64,000 nt of DNA from Lamprobacter modestohalophilus (GTDB lineage Bacteria > Pseudomonadota > Gammaproteobacteria > Chromatiales > Chromatiaceae), in contig NZ_NRRY01000010.1 in assembly GCF_016583905.1 (NCBI RefSeq), positions 53,972 through 117,971 on the forward strand, written 5' to 3'. The position numbers were made by a program, and so were the translations under genes. This document shows positions 52,789-61,352 of this stretch, in pieces (position 1 is the stretch's first letter; each line of letters begins with the position of its first letter). A model generated the notes under the pieces. That model was given only the letters and a program-made list of their open reading frames with translations, searched no databases and was not told the origin of the DNA.

Positions 52789-53052
52789 TTCTCTCCGATC
52801 GCGTTTCTCGGCCCAAGTGGCATCGAATACGAACTGACCGGCATGCCGGCATGCAGATTCGTTCTCCTCATCAAAGTGTTTAAAAAATTTGCTCGACAGC
52901 GCGTTGGCTGTGTGAGGGAAACGGATATCTCGCCAGGGATGGCGGCCAAGGATGGACTCAAGACTCGTGTGATCGCCAACGTCAGTCACGAAAAGCCAGT
53001 GCGAAACTGCTCCACCTGCACTGTTGGTATAACCAAACACCTCAGACACCAT
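52786..53052 (-). CDS. Hypothetical small protein
   Basis: An 88-residue frame, MVSEVFGYTNSAGGAVSHWL, then FVTDVGDHTSLESILGRHPW. Composition is protein-like, and it starts 10 bases from the left inverted repeat, from which its promoter could come. It points away from the GTPase operon. No family is recognised. Confidence 0.4.
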   Translation of the reverse strand: MVSEVFGYTNSAGGAVSHWLFVTDVGDHTSLESILGRHPWRDIRFPHTANALSSKFFKHFDEENESACRHAGQFVFDATWAEKRDRRE

Positions 53053-53062
53053 TGCAGAACTC

Positions 53063-53162
53063 GGTGGTGTTCTAGATCTGGATGTCTTCCAAAATCATTG
53101 AACAGTGATCAGGTTACTGGGATAGCGTCATCTGCCCGATACCAACATATCTGTAGCACTAC
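53063..53162. repeat. 100-bp inverted repeat, left copy
   Basis: Inverted relative to 57857-57956; 84 of 100 positions match by hand alignment. The outer 22 bases (GTAGTGCTACAGATATGTTG and two more) and the inner 28 are identical, and all differences are in the centre. It lies 46 bases before the first GTPase start. Confidence 0.88.
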
Positions 53163-53208
53163 CGATTTTTGATCAGCTCGTAACATTACAAATAGGAATT
53201 GGACTCAC

Positions 53209-54030
53209 ATGCAAACACTGACACCTGCAACCGTTGCCCGTCTGCACACCTTTGCACCACAGTGCCGCATGGAGCTGGAGCGTCTTGGTGAATTGGATAA
53301 AACCTCACTGCCCACGGTTGCGGTGTTAGGTCATTACAATCATGGTAAGAGTTCACTGCTCAATGCCCTTATCGGAAAGGAGTGTTTCGCGGTCTCGGAT
53401 CACCGTGAGACGCGGCAGACCTCTGTACAGATCCATCATGGCCTGCAATGGATGGATACACTCGGGCTCAATGCCGATGTGGCGGGCGATGATGATCGAT
53501 GCGCCATGCAAGCAGCGCACCATCAGTGCGATGTTCGCCTGTTCGTGCATGCACTCGACATGGGCGAATTGGATGCCCGCGAAGTCTCTTTGCTGCGCAC
53601 CCTGCTTGATGAGCAGTCTGCAACAGGCCGCCAGACGCTTCTCGTCGTCACCCGTATCACTAACCGTAGTTCAACCGAGCGTGAACAGATGTTGAAAGTG
53701 ATTGCTCAGCAGGTTCCAGATGCAGCATGTATCGCCGTCTCTGCCAGCAGTCATCAACGTGGCCTTGAGCATAAACGGCCCGCACTGGTTCGGCTTGGTA
53801 ACCTCAATGAACTGCATCTTTTTATTCGTAAGGCGGTGTTCAATGTCGACCAAGTTCGACAGGATGAACGCCGACTGATCATGAACACACTGGCGCAGGA
53901 AGTCAATCTTAAAATGCAACAGGCGCGTGCCCGATACCAGCGGGCAAAAAACCAAAAACAGGCTGCACAACAAACATTAAGAGATCGCTTTGCAACCTTG
54001 CAACATCGGATTGAAAGCGAGATTCGGTGA
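53209..54030 (+). CDS. Small dynamin-like GTPase
   Basis: A 273-residue protein with one GTPase domain. The P-loop is GHYNHGKSS at residues 41-49, DTLGLN at 83 is the G3 motif, and LLVVTRIT stands where NKxD should be (G4 degenerate). The last 60 residues are a charged coiled coil (QARARYQRAKNQKQAAQQTL). It lacks the membrane-binding regions of full dynamins and may act with the two larger GTPases in the same operon. It follows the left inverted repeat with a modest ribosome binding site (GGA, nine bases before the ATG). Confidence 0.8.
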   Translation: MQTLTPATVARLHTFAPQCRMELERLGELDKTSLPTVAVLGHYNHGKSSLLNALIGKECFAVSDHRETRQTSVQIHHGLQWMDTLGLNADVAGDDDRCAMQAAHHQCDVRLFVHALDMGELDAREVSLLRTLLDEQSATGRQTLLVVTRITNRSSTEREQMLKVIAQQVPDAACIAVSASSHQRGLEHKRPALVRLGNLNELHLFIRKAVFNVDQVRQDERRLIMNTLAQEVNLKMQQARARYQRAKNQKQAAQQTLRDRFATLQHRIESEIR

Positions 54031-54082
54031 TAAAAAGGAAGGGCGCGCTTTTTACTGATGCTGACCGCTAGGAGATTTTCGA

Positions 54083-54520
54083 ATGCCAATTCCTATTCTG
54101 ATTTGGGCAGGTATCGCCGCTGGCACGGTGGTTGCCTCCGCTGTGACCGCTTACGGCCTTAGCCAGTTCAACAACGAACAAGCGTCCTCATCCAGTGACG
54201 ATCAGGATGCGCAGCGCCACCAGCGTCAAGCGCAAGACGCGTTCATTCGCAAGCAGATTAAGGCAGAAATGGACGCCTGGTTGAAAGGCCAGCAGATCCA
54301 TCTTGTTCCAGAGATGGATGACAGGCTGCTGCAGCAGTTGCAAGCGGGTGAAACGCCGGATGCGTCGGTATGGGAGGCTCTCCAGCATGCCGCACCGACC
54401 ATTCAGCGCGCGCAGACCGCGCAGACCACTGAAGCGAGGCAGATTGACGAGTACACAGCACTGCTCGATGTCTTGCACGCACAGATTCACAGCACGCACT
54501 CAGGTGCCCACGGCAAATAG
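54083..54520 (+). CDS. Small membrane-anchored protein
   Basis: A 145-residue protein with one N-terminal membrane segment (IPILIWAGIAAGTVVASAVT), then a long charged, glutamine-rich helical region. No family recognised. The ATG at 54083 has GGAG eight bases before it. Placed between GTPases in the operon (gap 52 before, 12 after), it could be a membrane anchor or partner of the GTPases. Confidence 0.7.
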   Translation: MPIPILIWAGIAAGTVVASAVTAYGLSQFNNEQASSSSDDQDAQRHQRQAQDAFIRKQIKAEMDAWLKGQQIHLVPEMDDRLLQQLQAGETPDASVWEALQHAAPTIQRAQTAQTTEARQIDEYTALLDVLHAQIHSTHSGAHGK

Positions 54521-54532
54521 CATTATCAGGAT

Positions 54533-56260
54533 ATGAACACGATGGAATCCACGGCAGAAACCCGTTTTATCGATGCGACCGGAGGCTTTGTCTGTGTCAG
54601 CGAAGCGATGCAGGCACAGCTCGATGCGCTTTGTCATCGAACCGACACGTTGCAACAGCAATTGCACCAGGACATCTCAACACTTCCACGCAACGGCCGG
54701 ATGCTCACGGACGGCATCCAGCAACTTGAAGCCGCACTTGCCACGGCGATTGCGCAAGCGGCCCAAACCTGGAAAGACGGTGAACTGGGACGACAGTTCA
54801 GCGCATCCAAGTCTGATCAATTGATTCTGCTCATCTATGGCAAGGTCAATGCTGGCAAAAGCACTTTGCTCAACTTTCTCGTTGAGCGTTTTGCCGCGCA
54901 TGGCCTGCCCACGCAGCGCTTCCGCTTGGAAAACGGCCAAGAAGTCCCGCTCGAGACGCCCTTCGCAACGGCTTGCACGGAAAACACAGCGCATGTCCAG
55001 GGGGTGACGCTGGGCGACACTTTGGTTGTCCTCGATACCCCTGGTTTGTTGTCGGTGACGCACGAAAACCATGCGCTGACCGAGCGGTTCAAAGTGGCGG
55101 CCGATGGTGCGCTTCTATTAACCAACTCAGGCGCACCTGGCCAAACACAGGAACTGGATCTACTGCGTACTGCCACTGAGAGTGGCAAGCCGATTCAGAT
55201 CGTGTTGACGCAAAGCGATGTCAACGAACCCGTGGAAGAGGACGACGAGATCCGCGATTGTTGGGTGAACAAGGACCCAGCACGGCGCCAGGGACAGGAG
55301 GAAGACGTCTTGAAACGGGCACGTCAGACGCTGGGTGACGAAACCCCCTCAGAGCGTCTATGGGCGCCGGTCTCGATCTCGGTGAAGTGTGCGCGTGAGG
55401 CCGGTAGCACGTCTAAAAGCTTGGAGGAAAGTGGGTTTGAACGCCTCTACCAACACCTGTCTCAGTTGGCGCAACGCGCATTGGAGTACAAACGCGAAAA
55501 GCCGCTGACCATCTACCAAGACTACCTCAACAACGTGCTCTATCCCCGACTGCATGCGCAGGTGCTCCCACCCCTCGAGGCATTCCGTGAGGCGGGGCGG
55601 CAAGCCGTAACAGCGTTGACGCAGCAAACGCAGGTGATCAGCGAACAGGTGCTTGCAGAGATGATCGAGGCCCTGCCCGCACTGTTGCGTCGCCATCAAG
55701 AACACCAGGATGTGCAGACGGTGGCGAGGGATCTCTCGCAACTGCTCAAACAGACCAGCGAAGCACACTTGCACGCAGCCCTCGCTGATTACGAGACACA
55801 AACACAGGCCATTCTGATCGATCTCGACGCGGCGCAATTCGGTGCTTATTCGAAGCGGTTCGTGGATATCACGAAGACACGGGGCGCGGGCCTGATGGCG
55901 GCCGCCACTTCCGGAGGGACAGCCTTGGGAAGTGCCGGTGGTGCCCTCGCTGGTCCGCTAGGTATAGCGATTGGCGGTCTCATCGGCGGCTTGGTGGGAT
56001 CGGCCGTTGGGAGTCTGGCCTTAAGTGAAGAGTCGGTCAGGATACCCGTCGGTATCGATTACTCCGAGTTGCAGACACGGATCGAGGATTCACTGCAGAC
56101 CGACATCCGCAAGATCATAGGGAACCAGGTCACCCGTGTCTGTCGTGGCTTGAAGGATCTCGATCAGCGCTTAGAGCGCCTGGCATCGCTCATCAAGGCC
56201 TTTACAACCGCCGGTAAGACGGCCGTTACCCTAACCCATAAGAGAGACTTGGCCGTATGA
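54533..56260 (+). CDS. Dynamin-like GTPase with membrane hairpin
   Basis: A 575-residue bacterial dynamin-like protein. P-loop GKVNAGKS at residues 103-110, G3 LDTPGL near 167, G4-like TQSD near 227. Helices follow, then a glycine-rich hydrophobic hairpin (about 455-495, GTALGSAGGALAGPLGIAIG and GLIGGLVGSAVG) that would insert into a membrane. Such GTPases fuse, cut or guard membranes, and some take part in phage defence. Its stop overlaps the next start by four bases. Confidence 0.88.
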   Translation: MNTMESTAETRFIDATGGFVCVSEAMQAQLDALCHRTDTLQQQLHQDISTLPRNGRMLTDGIQQLEAALATAIAQAAQTWKDGELGRQFSASKSDQLILLIYGKVNAGKSTLLNFLVERFAAHGLPTQRFRLENGQEVPLETPFATACTENTAHVQGVTLGDTLVVLDTPGLLSVTHENHALTERFKVAADGALLLTNSGAPGQTQELDLLRTATESGKPIQIVLTQSDVNEPVEEDDEIRDCWVNKDPARRQGQEEDVLKRARQTLGDETPSERLWAPVSISVKCAREAGSTSKSLEESGFERLYQHLSQLAQRALEYKREKPLTIYQDYLNNVLYPRLHAQVLPPLEAFREAGRQAVTALTQQTQVISEQVLAEMIEALPALLRRHQEHQDVQTVARDLSQLLKQTSEAHLHAALADYETQTQAILIDLDAAQFGAYSKRFVDITKTRGAGLMAAATSGGTALGSAGGALAGPLGIAIGGLIGGLVGSAVGSLALSEESVRIPVGIDYSELQTRIEDSLQTDIRKIIGNQVTRVCRGLKDLDQRLERLASLIKAFTTAGKTAVTLTHKRDLAV

Positions 56261-57837
56261 ACACCGTCTTAATGGACAGCGTACTGACTGAACTGAAACC
56301 GCTGTTACAGGCGTTTTTACCGCAGCGCTTGCAAACCTGGGAGCAACTCAACCAAGCAGTACAGGATCAGCGTGCACGTGTGCTGGTCTTTGGTGCCTAC
56401 AACGCGGGTAAGAGTACGTTCGTGAATGCGCTGCTCGGGCGCGTTAGCGCTGCGATGGGTGATTCACCCACGACGCAGCGTAGCGCCGAATATGACTGGG
56501 GCGCGCGGATACTGGTCGATACCCCTGGCGTGAATGCACCCGACCAACATGAGGCGGTCGCCACCGAGACGCTGCGTGCGGCTCAGAACATCCTCTTGGT
56601 GGTGCGCGAAGGCGACCAAGACTGTGCCGATGTCTATACGCGGCTGTTCGCACTGCTGAGCGAACAGCGTCCGGTGATGTTGCTGATCAATCATCAGTAC
56701 ACCAAGATCGAAGAGGCCGAGGCCTTACGCCAACGTGTGTTAGATCTCCTGTTAAGCCAAGCGACCGAGCGGGGTCTCGCCGAGACGCTCGTTGAGGCAT
56801 TACCGGTGCTCCTGCTGAATGCGAACCTGGCGCTGCGTGGTCGCTTGCAGCCAAGTCCGGCCTGTTTGCGCGAATCCGGTTTCGAGGATGTCAGCGCGCG
56901 CTTGGAGCAGTGGCTGAACCGCTGCGAACAGCAACATTCACAGCTGGAGCAACTCCAGGGCGCAATCGCGCGTGAACTGCTGCAGCCATTACTTGAGCAG
57001 CTTGATGATACACAGGACGCGTTTCACGATGGCTTGGCCCACGAGGCTGAAGCACTGACGCAACTGCAACAGCGCCTGCGTTGGCTGTCCGAACGCGCAT
57101 ATCATCGACTGGTTGCCAGGGTGACCGCCTTACTTCCGGACATTGGCGCGGCATTGGATCAGAGCCAGGGGCAAGCCGATGTCCTGAGCGCAAGCTTAAC
57201 CGAGTTAGGCACGAACGTGGCGGACGAACTGTCGGGCTGGCTCGCAGAGGAGCTTGCCCCTCTGTATGCCGACGCGGATGTCTTACTGGAGCGCTATCGC
57301 CCGAATCCATGGATGGGTGACGCGTTCAAACACCGGCAACAAGCGTCCGGCCATTCATTCACCGCCGCCGTCGGTCAGATAGCCAGCAACGGCATCCAAG
57401 CCATCGACAAGGACCATATTTTGATGTTGCTGAAAGCCGGCCGGGCGGCCAAGATCCCCTGGCTCAAAGGCCGCTGGGAACGCACGCTGAACAACTGGGC
57501 TGGGAAAGCCATGCCCTGGATTCAGGTCGGTAGATTGGTTCTGGAGATCGGCTTAGCCGAGTATGAGCAACACAAGGAAAATACCGAGCGCCGGCGTGTT
57601 GCCATGCAGCGTCAACAATGGATTGAGGAGATCGCCAGCTCCCTCATCGAAGCCGTACAGGATGCACTGAAGCAGGCCCTCGCCGAGGTCGATACGCAGC
57701 TGCTCGCACCGTTGCGTGATGCCCAACAGGCGCAACAACAAAACGCCGATACGCGGCAGCGGACGATCTTGCGGGTGCGTGAATGGCTTGTTTTGTTCGC
57801 GGCGCAGACGACGGCAATGGAGTCCCCGCGCGCCTGA
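56257..57837 (+). CDS. Dynamin-like GTPase
   Basis: A 526-residue GTPase of the same superfamily. P-loop FGAYNAGKSTF at residues 45-55, G3 VDTPGVN at 87-93, G4-like INHQ near 146. The rest is helical with a C-terminal coiled coil; no obvious membrane hairpin, so it may pair with the preceding GTPase as a heteromer, as in two-component dynamin pairs of bacteria. ATGA overlap with the gene before. It is last in the operon, 19 bases from the right inverted repeat. Confidence 0.88.
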   Translation: MNTVLMDSVLTELKPLLQAFLPQRLQTWEQLNQAVQDQRARVLVFGAYNAGKSTFVNALLGRVSAAMGDSPTTQRSAEYDWGARILVDTPGVNAPDQHEAVATETLRAAQNILLVVREGDQDCADVYTRLFALLSEQRPVMLLINHQYTKIEEAEALRQRVLDLLLSQATERGLAETLVEALPVLLLNANLALRGRLQPSPACLRESGFEDVSARLEQWLNRCEQQHSQLEQLQGAIARELLQPLLEQLDDTQDAFHDGLAHEAEALTQLQQRLRWLSERAYHRLVARVTALLPDIGAALDQSQGQADVLSASLTELGTNVADELSGWLAEELAPLYADADVLLERYRPNPWMGDAFKHRQQASGHSFTAAVGQIASNGIQAIDKDHILMLLKAGRAAKIPWLKGRWERTLNNWAGKAMPWIQVGRLVLEIGLAEYEQHKENTERRRVAMQRQQWIEEIASSLIEAVQDALKQALAEVDTQLLAPLRDAQQAQQQNADTRQRTILRVREWLVLFAAQTTAMESPRA

Positions 57838-57856
57838 GCGCACTGAGCAGGTGCAA

Positions 57857-57956
57857 GTAGTGCTACAGATATGTTGGTCTCGAGTAGATGACACTGTTCC
57901 AGTGACTGGATCATCGCGCCATGACTTCGGAAGACATCCAGATCTAGAACACCACC
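57857..57956. repeat. 100-bp inverted repeat, right copy
   Basis: Partner of 53063-53162 in opposite orientation. It starts 20 bases after the stop codon of the last GTPase. Together the copies enclose the whole four-gene operon. Confidence 0.88.
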
Positions 57957-57968
57957 AAATTTTGGATC

Positions 57969-58245
57969 GCATTAAAAACCAGCCACGGCCTAGCGTTGAT
58001 GTAGTAGAGAGCGATAAACCAGGATGGTCTGAGGGAACACTGGCCAAGGAAGGCATTGAAAATCGACAGCAGCATGACGTTGACTTCAGTAGAAAGCGGA
58101 AAGCCAGGATGGCCCGCAGGAACATTGGCCAAGGCAGGCCTGCCAAGGATGGCATTGAAAATTGGCAGCAGCGTAGCGTTGATGCCGTGAAGAAGGCGCA
58201 GGCAAGGATGGTCGGCAGCCACAAGGGACAAGGAAGTCCACAGCA
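57969..58245. repeat. Three tandem repeats (84-99 bp)
   Basis: Units begin GCATTAAAAACC (57969), GCATTGAAAATC (58053) and GCATTGAAAATTG (58152). Shared inside are AGCGTTGATG-like, CAGGATGG and GGCCAAGG-like words. The periods are 84 and 99 bases, both multiples of three. Diverged by perhaps a quarter. It may be a structured RNA or a decayed coding repeat. Confidence 0.7.
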
Positions 58246-58295
58246 AGTCAAAACCAGTCAGCGTTAACCACTCACCAACCCGAAGGAGACGACAG

Positions 58296-58523
58296 ATGGC
58301 GAGCATTCCCAACGCGAGACGTTACGACAGAGGCAGCCACAAAAGAGGTCGCAGGACAACAGGGTCTGCGACAGCACAACCGGCTCAGCAAGATGCGACG
58401 GCAACCGGCTCTGGCTGGTTTGTCGCTGCGACCTTGGCCGGGCTTGGCGTGCTCTACCTCGTCGGAGGCCCCTGGGCGGCCGTGATCGGCGGCATCAGCT
58501 TGGTGTGGCTGCTCAGCTCTTAG
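58296..58523 (+). CDS. Small membrane protein
   Basis: A 75-residue protein. A basic N-terminal part (ASIPNARRYDRGSHKRGRR) is followed by one hydrophobic segment with a glycine break (AATLAGLGVLYLVGGPWAAV and IGGISLVWLLSS). No family is recognised. GGAG lies eight bases before the ATG at 58296. It opens the run of same-strand genes leading into the ubiquitin-like module and lies 100 bases before the first NYN gene. Confidence 0.65.
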   Translation: MASIPNARRYDRGSHKRGRRTTGSATAQPAQQDATATGSGWFVAATLAGLGVLYLVGGPWAAVIGGISLVWLLSS

Positions 58524-58623
58524 CAAGGCTGGATTCATTCTGCGGCGAAGGCGCCGCAGAGCACTCATCAGGCCCGATTCGACTCGCACCGACCAAGCGC
58601 ACCTTTGCCCCCGGAGAACGATC

Positions 58624-59274
58624 ATGGAACGGCTCATCATCTTCAACGACTACGCCAACATTGAGGCTGCCTTCGGGCAACTTGACGTCGCGCTCGACGA
58701 GCAGGATCTGCTCGATTACCTGAGCGAAGGACGCTTCTTGGTCGAGGCACACGCGTTTGTTCCCATCGATCCGCGCAATCCGCATGCGCGCGCCGCCGTG
58801 ATTGAGCGTCTTTGGCAACTCGGTTACTTGGTGCACGACAAGATCGGCAACCTCGTCGGCGATGGCTACCGGTGCAACTTGGATGTGGAGATCACCTTGG
58901 AACTCATGCGCACCGCTGAGATCGCCAAGCCCGACATCATCGTGCTGATATCGGGTGACAAGGACTTCATTCCCGTCATCCTGGAACTGCGCCGACGTGG
59001 CATTCGGGTCGAAGTCGCCGCCTTCCCAGAGTACAACGCCGCGCGTGACGTCATGCTCAAGGCTTCGGGCTTCATCGACCTGCAGCGCTACCTGCAGGAG
59101 CGTGGGGAACAGTGCGAGTCCTCCAAACCGTCGCAGAGTGAGTCTGTTACCGAGAGCCAGGAAGATAGCCCGGGCGAAATGGATTCCGCAGCGGATGCCA
59201 ATCACGTTGGATGCAAAACAGCTGCCCTACCGAGCTTCGCGAGCTTCAAAACGTCGGTCGACGCGGCGTTGTAA
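58624..59274 (+). CDS. NYN-domain (LabA-like) predicted RNase
   Basis: A 216-residue protein with a NYN/PIN-type nuclease core. Acidic residues line up: Asp9 in IIFNDYANIE, Asp87 in CNLDVEITLELM, Asp112 and Asp114 in ISGDKDFIPVI. Its closest general type is the LabA/DUF88 family. The last 50 residues are a disordered acidic tail ending in ASFKTSVDAAL. Metal-dependent RNA cutting is the expected activity. It precedes the E2-like gene after 65 bases and should be on the same transcript. Confidence 0.88.
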   Translation: MERLIIFNDYANIEAAFGQLDVALDEQDLLDYLSEGRFLVEAHAFVPIDPRNPHARAAVIERLWQLGYLVHDKIGNLVGDGYRCNLDVEITLELMRTAEIAKPDIIVLISGDKDFIPVILELRRRGIRVEVAAFPEYNAARDVMLKASGFIDLQRYLQERGEQCESSKPSQSESVTESQEDSPGEMDSAADANHVGCKTAALPSFASFKTSVDAAL

Positions 59275-59339
59275 CCGATAAGCGACCAAGTCATAACCGC
59301 GACAATCTACTGCAATCCACCACCAAAGGAGACGAGCCG

Positions 59340-60005
59340 ATGGCAATCATCAATGGCCGACGTATTGACCCACGCAGCATCGGTGGTGGTATCCCGGGCA
59401 GGGAACTGGTTCAGCATGCCAAGGCAGGTTCTGGTCGCCGCCCGATCTTGGAGTGCAACGGCAAGGTCGAGCAGATCAAGGCAAGCCGCATGTACAGCAA
59501 ACGGGAACTGGTAGACAGGCATGGGCGCGGCGCCAAGGTCGCATCGATGCCGGACCGCTCCAAAGGCCACAGCTTCGGCGGCCGACGTTCAGCCGAGTCC
59601 AAACGTATCATCACCGAGCAGGTGATCGACATCGCCGAACACCTGTTCAAGCAGGGCGTCGACTTCGACGAGGACGACGGCCATTGGATGGTGGTGCCCA
59701 AATTCTTGTTACCGCAGCGCTGGCATGCCATCACGCAGCGAACGCCTTTGATGGTGGCCTTTCCGCGGGAGTATCCAGCGCTGCCGCCGGTTGGCTTCTA
59801 CATGATGGCCGACATCCCAATCTCGCCAGACGGACACTTCTTCAATAGCGTCTACCACAGCGCTTGGGATGAACCTCTGGCGCAGGGTTGGAAATGGTAT
59901 TGCACTTACATCCATAACGGTGCCTGGCAGCCGGCGCGCAACTGGCGCAACGGTGACAATCTGTACACCTACTTCCATCTGGTCAAGGAAGTATTAGGGA
60001 ACTGA
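59340..60005 (+). CDS. E2-like protein with N-terminal extension (Prok-E2_E type)
   Basis: A 221-residue protein. The C-terminal half (about residues 85-221) resembles prokaryotic E2-like enzymes: FPREYPALPPVGFYMM, then HSAWDEPLAQGWKWYCTYIH and NWRNGDNLYTYFHLVKEVL. Cys188 in WKWYC is the candidate catalytic cysteine and has a counterpart in the second E2. The first 80 residues (INGRRIDPRSIGGGIPGREL and later KASRMYSKRELVDRHG) are a separate domain ending in a Gly80-Gly81 pair; a ubiquitin-like fold is possible. AAAGGAG lies before the ATG at 59340. Expected to pass an activated Ubl to a target. Confidence 0.78.
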   Translation: MAIINGRRIDPRSIGGGIPGRELVQHAKAGSGRRPILECNGKVEQIKASRMYSKRELVDRHGRGAKVASMPDRSKGHSFGGRRSAESKRIITEQVIDIAEHLFKQGVDFDEDDGHWMVVPKFLLPQRWHAITQRTPLMVAFPREYPALPPVGFYMMADIPISPDGHFFNSVYHSAWDEPLAQGWKWYCTYIHNGAWQPARNWRNGDNLYTYFHLVKEVLGN

Positions 60006-60144
60006 GCATCGTTTAGAGAACACGTTGACTGAATATTCAAAAAGCCCTGTTGGCCTGCGTTGATACCTTTGTCAGGACAGCGACTGAGTGTCGCGATAGG
60101 AACCCAATTCTTTTTTTACCAGCTTGCTGAATGAGGAACATACA

Positions 60145-60672
60145 ATGATTCGCAAAATCTTCGCCATTGATCTCATCCCATGTGAAATCGTTTCCCGTGA
60201 TCGGGGCGCCCCCTTCTTTCCTGTTCAGGACGTTCGCGATCTGATTGCGGGGGAGGATGTGGATGTCATCGAAACGCTAGTCACCCTCGTGGAGCGCGTC
60301 GCTGAGGACAATCCAGAGTCCATCGCCAGCAACAAAACGAACTTCACGCGAAAGCAACACGCGCTCGAGCAATCTGGTGCACGAGTGATCCGAGCACCAG
60401 CCAAGCGACTTCCGGATGGCGGCTTCAAACAGTCCGACGACCAGCGTCTGATCATTGCCACCCTCTCGCTAGCGCTGCGCCTACGCCCTGACTTCGTCGT
60501 GCTGGCCGCTGCCGACGGTGACTTCGCGCCGATGGTGTGGGAGCTGCGCAACGAGGGCATCCGCACCGAGGTGCTGGCACGCCCGCAGATGCTGGCAAGC
60601 GACCTGCGCCGCGCGGCCTACTCAGTGATCGATATCGACGACGTACTCAACACGGTTGAAGGAGCACACTAA
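60145..60672 (+). CDS. Second NYN-domain predicted RNase
   Basis: A 175-residue protein. Asp9 in IFAIDLIPCE, Asp98-Asp99 in FKQSDDQRLIIATL and Asp124 and Asp126 in LAAADGDFAPM are the NYN acidic residues. It is shorter than the first NYN protein, without its tail, and not a recent copy. The ATG at 60145 has GAGGA eight bases before it. Its stop overlaps the start of the second E2 (TAATG), so it is made in step with it. Confidence 0.87.
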   Translation: MIRKIFAIDLIPCEIVSRDRGAPFFPVQDVRDLIAGEDVDVIETLVTLVERVAEDNPESIASNKTNFTRKQHALEQSGARVIRAPAKRLPDGGFKQSDDQRLIIATLSLALRLRPDFVVLAAADGDFAPMVWELRNEGIRTEVLARPQMLASDLRRAAYSVIDIDDVLNTVEGAH

Positions 60673-61352
60673 TGGGACTCAAGCGCGACGAACTGGGCTT
60701 TGTGCGTTCGAGCGGCTACGGCCGCATCCGTCGGGACGAACTCGAGCAACTGCTCGGCATTGACCGCTCAGAGTCGGTCTATCGCTCCGGCGTCGACAAC
60801 GGTGTGCGGACCGGCCAGGTCGTGGTCGATGTCGAGGTCGCGGTGAAGCCCGGCGATACCTTCTCTGCAGGACCACGGGTGGTCAAGGGAGCTGGTCATG
60901 GCTTCGCTGGCGGGGGGCGTGTCGTCAAGGGTGCAGGGGCCTCTGCAGCGTCTTCAGCAGCGCTGCCACCGGCATTGCGTCGTGAATTCGACGGTCTGCG
61001 CCGCGCCGGTTTTGGTGGTATCGACGCACCGAAGGCATCGGCTGAGGGCTGGCGGGTGCGCCTGCGTGGATTGACGCTACCCGGGGGCGTGCGCACCGAT
61101 GCGTTGATCGTGCTGCCGAAGACCTACCCGCTGGCCGCCCCGATCGGATTCTATCTGGCAGAGGGTGCGGAGACGGCGCAACTCGACCGCAGTCACTTGT
61201 ACCATCGTTCTTATCACGATGCTCCTGATCTTGCTGGCGAGGGTTGGCAATGGTACTGCGGCGTTGCCGACAACTGGCGACCGGGCCATCACACATTGGT
61301 CTCGTATCTGAGTGTGACCCTGGCCTTTTTCGCAGACGCGGCGGTACGCTAA
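60672..61352 (+). CDS. Second E2-like protein
   Basis: A 226-residue protein. The C-terminal E2-like core matches the first: VLPKTYPLAAPIGFYLAEG, then HRSYHDAPDLAGEGWQWYC and NWRPGHHTLVSYL. Cys196 in WQWYC is the candidate active cysteine. The N-terminal region (1-68) ends VEVAVKPGDTFSAGPRV, like the tail of multiubiquitin-type domains, and is joined by a glycine-rich linker with VVKGAG twice around a GGG. It overlaps both neighbours by one base (TAATG twice), a tight operon. Confidence 0.76.
   Translation: MGLKRDELGFVRSSGYGRIRRDELEQLLGIDRSESVYRSGVDNGVRTGQVVVDVEVAVKPGDTFSAGPRVVKGAGHGFAGGGRVVKGAGASAASSAALPPALRREFDGLRRAGFGGIDAPKASAEGWRVRLRGLTLPGGVRTDALIVLPKTYPLAAPIGFYLAEGAETAQLDRSHLYHRSYHDAPDLAGEGWQWYCGVADNWRPGHHTLVSYLSVTLAFFADAAVR

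Larger units (their letters stand above)
52367..53208. other. Region between IS and GTPase operon
   Basis: It holds the right end of the IS, two small coupled frames on the minus strand, and the left 100-bp inverted repeat (53063-53162). The last 46 bases form the GTPase operon leader. Confidence 0.5.
57838..58295. other. Repeat-filled region after GTPase operon
   Basis: It consists of the right 100-bp inverted repeat (57857-57956) and three tandem units (57969 to about 58245). No gene is annotated; frames that run through it are repeat translations. Confidence 0.55.

Noticed and set aside
57553..58251. Minus-strand frame through the right inverted repeat and tandem repeats
   Set aside because: A similar peptide (WCSRSGCLPKS) appears at the left repeat only because the DNA is repeated; no start site and it runs antisense to the GTPase gene.
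57716..58267. Plus-strand frame running from the GTPase gene through the tandem repeats
   Set aside because: It overlaps the last GTPase in another frame and consists mostly of repeat translation; the opposite strand is equally open.
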